Shown piece by piece: positions 6,384 through 6,947 of a stretch of DNA of 6,947 nucleotides. Numbering within the stretch: the stretch's first letter is position 1; each line of letters opens with the position of its first letter. The position numbers and the translations under genes were made by a program. The DNA is from Burkholderiaceae bacterium (GTDB taxonomy: Bacteria > Pseudomonadota > Gammaproteobacteria > Burkholderiales > Burkholderiaceae). The notes under the pieces are model-generated. The model was not told where the DNA came from, searched no databases, and saw only the letters and a program-made list of their open reading frames with translations. The DNA lies in NCBI GenBank assembly GCA_022701965.1, contig JAKONL010000530.1, positions 1 to 6,947 on the forward strand, given 5' to 3'.

Positions 6384-6907
6384 ACACCCCAAACACCGCG
6401 AGCACTGCGAGCACCGCGATCCCAAATGCCGAGACGCTCTATGCGGCCCTGCTGCGCGGCGTGAAGGCGCTGATGCGCGACGAGACGCGGCTCGTGGGCA
6501 TCACCTCCGGCGGCGCCTGGCTGGTCGAGCGCCTGCAGAAGGACCTGGGCCTGCCCGGCGTGCCGGGCGTGATCTCCTCGGCGATGCATCGCGACGACTT
6601 CGCGCGCCGGGGTCTTGCGGCGAGCGCGCAGACCGTGCTGCCCTTCGACGTCAACGGCGCCGACGTGCTGCTGCTCGACGACGTGCTCTACACCGGACGC
6701 ACCATCCGCGCCGTGCTCAACGAGCTGTTCGACTTCGGTCGGCCGGCCTGCGTGCGGCTGGCGGTGCTGGTCGACCGCGGTGGTCGCGAGCTGCCGGTGG
6801 CGGCCGACTTCGCGGCGACGCGGCTCGCGTTGCCCGCCGCGCGGTCGCTCGCGCTCGCGCGGACCGGCGACGGCGCCCTGAGCCTCGAGGTGGAGGCCGC
6901 CGACTGA
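6380..6907 (+). CDS. pyrR: PyrR, bifunctional pyr regulator / uracil phosphoribosyltransferase
   Basis: A type I phosphoribosyltransferase of 175 residues. The family converts uracil and PRPP to UMP and in Bacillus binds pyr mRNA to cause attenuation. Evidence: PRPP loop LLLDDVLYTGRTI (97-109), nearly identical to B. subtilis PyrR; GITSGG (40-45); MHRDDF (69-74); VLVDRGGRELPVAADF (129-144), where B. subtilis has His at the second Gly of RGG. Start: TTG at 6380 overlaps the ruvX TGA as TTGA and has GAGGA upstream. The first in-frame ATG (codon 32) would cut into the fold. Residues 2-13 are a low-complexity NTP/NTA/STA/STA repeat ahead of the conserved part (from about NAETLY). The stop overlaps the pyrB ATG, leaving no intergenic leader, so any PyrR attenuation must act elsewhere, or the protein works as an enzyme or other regulator. 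Confidence 0.94.
   Translation: MNTPNTASTASTAIPNAETLYAALLRGVKALMRDETRLVGITSGGAWLVERLQKDLGLPGVPGVISSAMHRDDFARRGLAASAQTVLPFDVNGADVLLLDDVLYTGRTIRAVLNELFDFGRPACVRLAVLVDRGGRELPVAADFAATRLALPAARSLALARTGDGALSLEVEAAD
6383..6418 (+). repeat. Imperfect 9-bp tandem repeat (4 units) at the pyrR 5' end
   Basis: Four in-frame 9-bp units, AACACCCCA, AACACCGCG, AGCACTGCG and AGCACCGCG, encode NTP, NTA, STA and STA. The unit is a multiple of three, so changes in copy number would keep frame. The stretch lies before the conserved PyrR fold and looks like a variable N-terminal extension. Confidence 0.75.
6887..6896 (+). promoter_or_regulatory. Ribosome binding site for pyrB
   Basis: GAGGTGGAGG within the last pyrR codons contains GGAGG at 6892-6896, 10 nt before the pyrB ATG at 6907. 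The spacing is slightly long but usable, and pyrB can also be coupled to pyrR termination through the TGATG overlap. Confidence 0.5.
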
Positions 6908-6947
6908 TGCTCTACAAGCGCAACCCGCAGCTCAACAAGCACGGCGA
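6907..6947 (+). CDS. pyrB: Aspartate carbamoyltransferase catalytic subunit, first 13 codons (cut by window end)
   Basis: Only MLYKRNPQLNKHG plus two bases are visible. This resembles the N-terminus I recall for Comamonadaceae aspartate carbamoyltransferase (MLYKRNPQLNKNGE-like). The enzyme makes N-carbamoyl-aspartate from carbamoyl phosphate and aspartate, the committed step of pyrimidine synthesis. Position directly after pyrR, with the ATG sharing its A with the pyrR stop (TGATG), supports the call, as does the upstream GGAGG. No catalytic residue lies in the visible part. In related genomes a pyrC-type dihydroorotase gene commonly follows. Confidence 0.87.
   Translation, partial: MLYKRNPQLNKHG

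Noticed and set aside
1..6947. CRISPR arrays, tRNA/rRNA genes, insertion sequences, toxin-antitoxin or defence genes
   Set aside because: No regularly spaced repeats, RNA gene signatures, transposase motifs or terminal repeats were seen. All sequence is accounted for by six conserved genes.

Overview
The window is strongly GC-rich and nearly all coding. It looks like the chromosome of a betaproteobacterium of the order Burkholderiales, most likely family Comamonadaceae (Variovorax/Ramlibacter-like). Three things suggest this: the codon use, the PyrB N-terminus (MLYKRNPQLNKHG), and the gene set at the end of a type IV pilus chemosensory cluster. The assignment rests on remembered family patterns, not on a search.

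Layout. (1) Positions 2-3859, plus strand, hold the 3' part of a very large hybrid chemotaxis-type kinase of the ChpA/PilL family (twitching motility, Chp/Pil system). The reading frame is open from the first bases, so the gene starts left of the window. At least three Hpt domains are visible, followed by dimerisation, ATPase, CheW-like and receiver domains. (2) Positions 3840-5375, minus strand, hold a class I CPD photolyase (phrB). It converges on chpA and the two genes overlap by 20 bp at their 3' ends. (3) From 5374 to the right edge, plus strand, runs a tightly packed gene string: yqgE (AlgH/UPF0301), ruvX (YqgF), pyrR and the first 13 codons of pyrB. Adjacent genes are joined by overlapping stop/start codons (ATGA, TTGA, TGATG).

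How the parts relate. chpA belongs to surface sensing and pilus control, phrB to light-driven DNA repair, ruvX to 16S rRNA 3'-end maturation, and pyrR/pyrB to pyrimidine synthesis. The last four plus-strand genes are probably one transcript. A TAAAAT box sits just before the yqgE ATG and is a candidate promoter for a leaderless message. There is no space for a PyrR-type attenuator before pyrB. From memory, Pseudomonas aeruginosa also carries pyrB-pyrR-ruvX-algH beside the pilG-chpA cluster, so the neighbourhood appears to be old and conserved.

No mobile element, CRISPR array, tRNA/rRNA gene or defence system was seen, and no stretch over 50 bp lacks a gene. The points worth checking are small-scale: overlapping gene ends and starts, a 23-bp direct repeat inside chpA, an Hpt domain without its usual lysine, a TTG start, and short repeats in the PhrB and PyrR termini. 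I do not see a previously undescribed system here.
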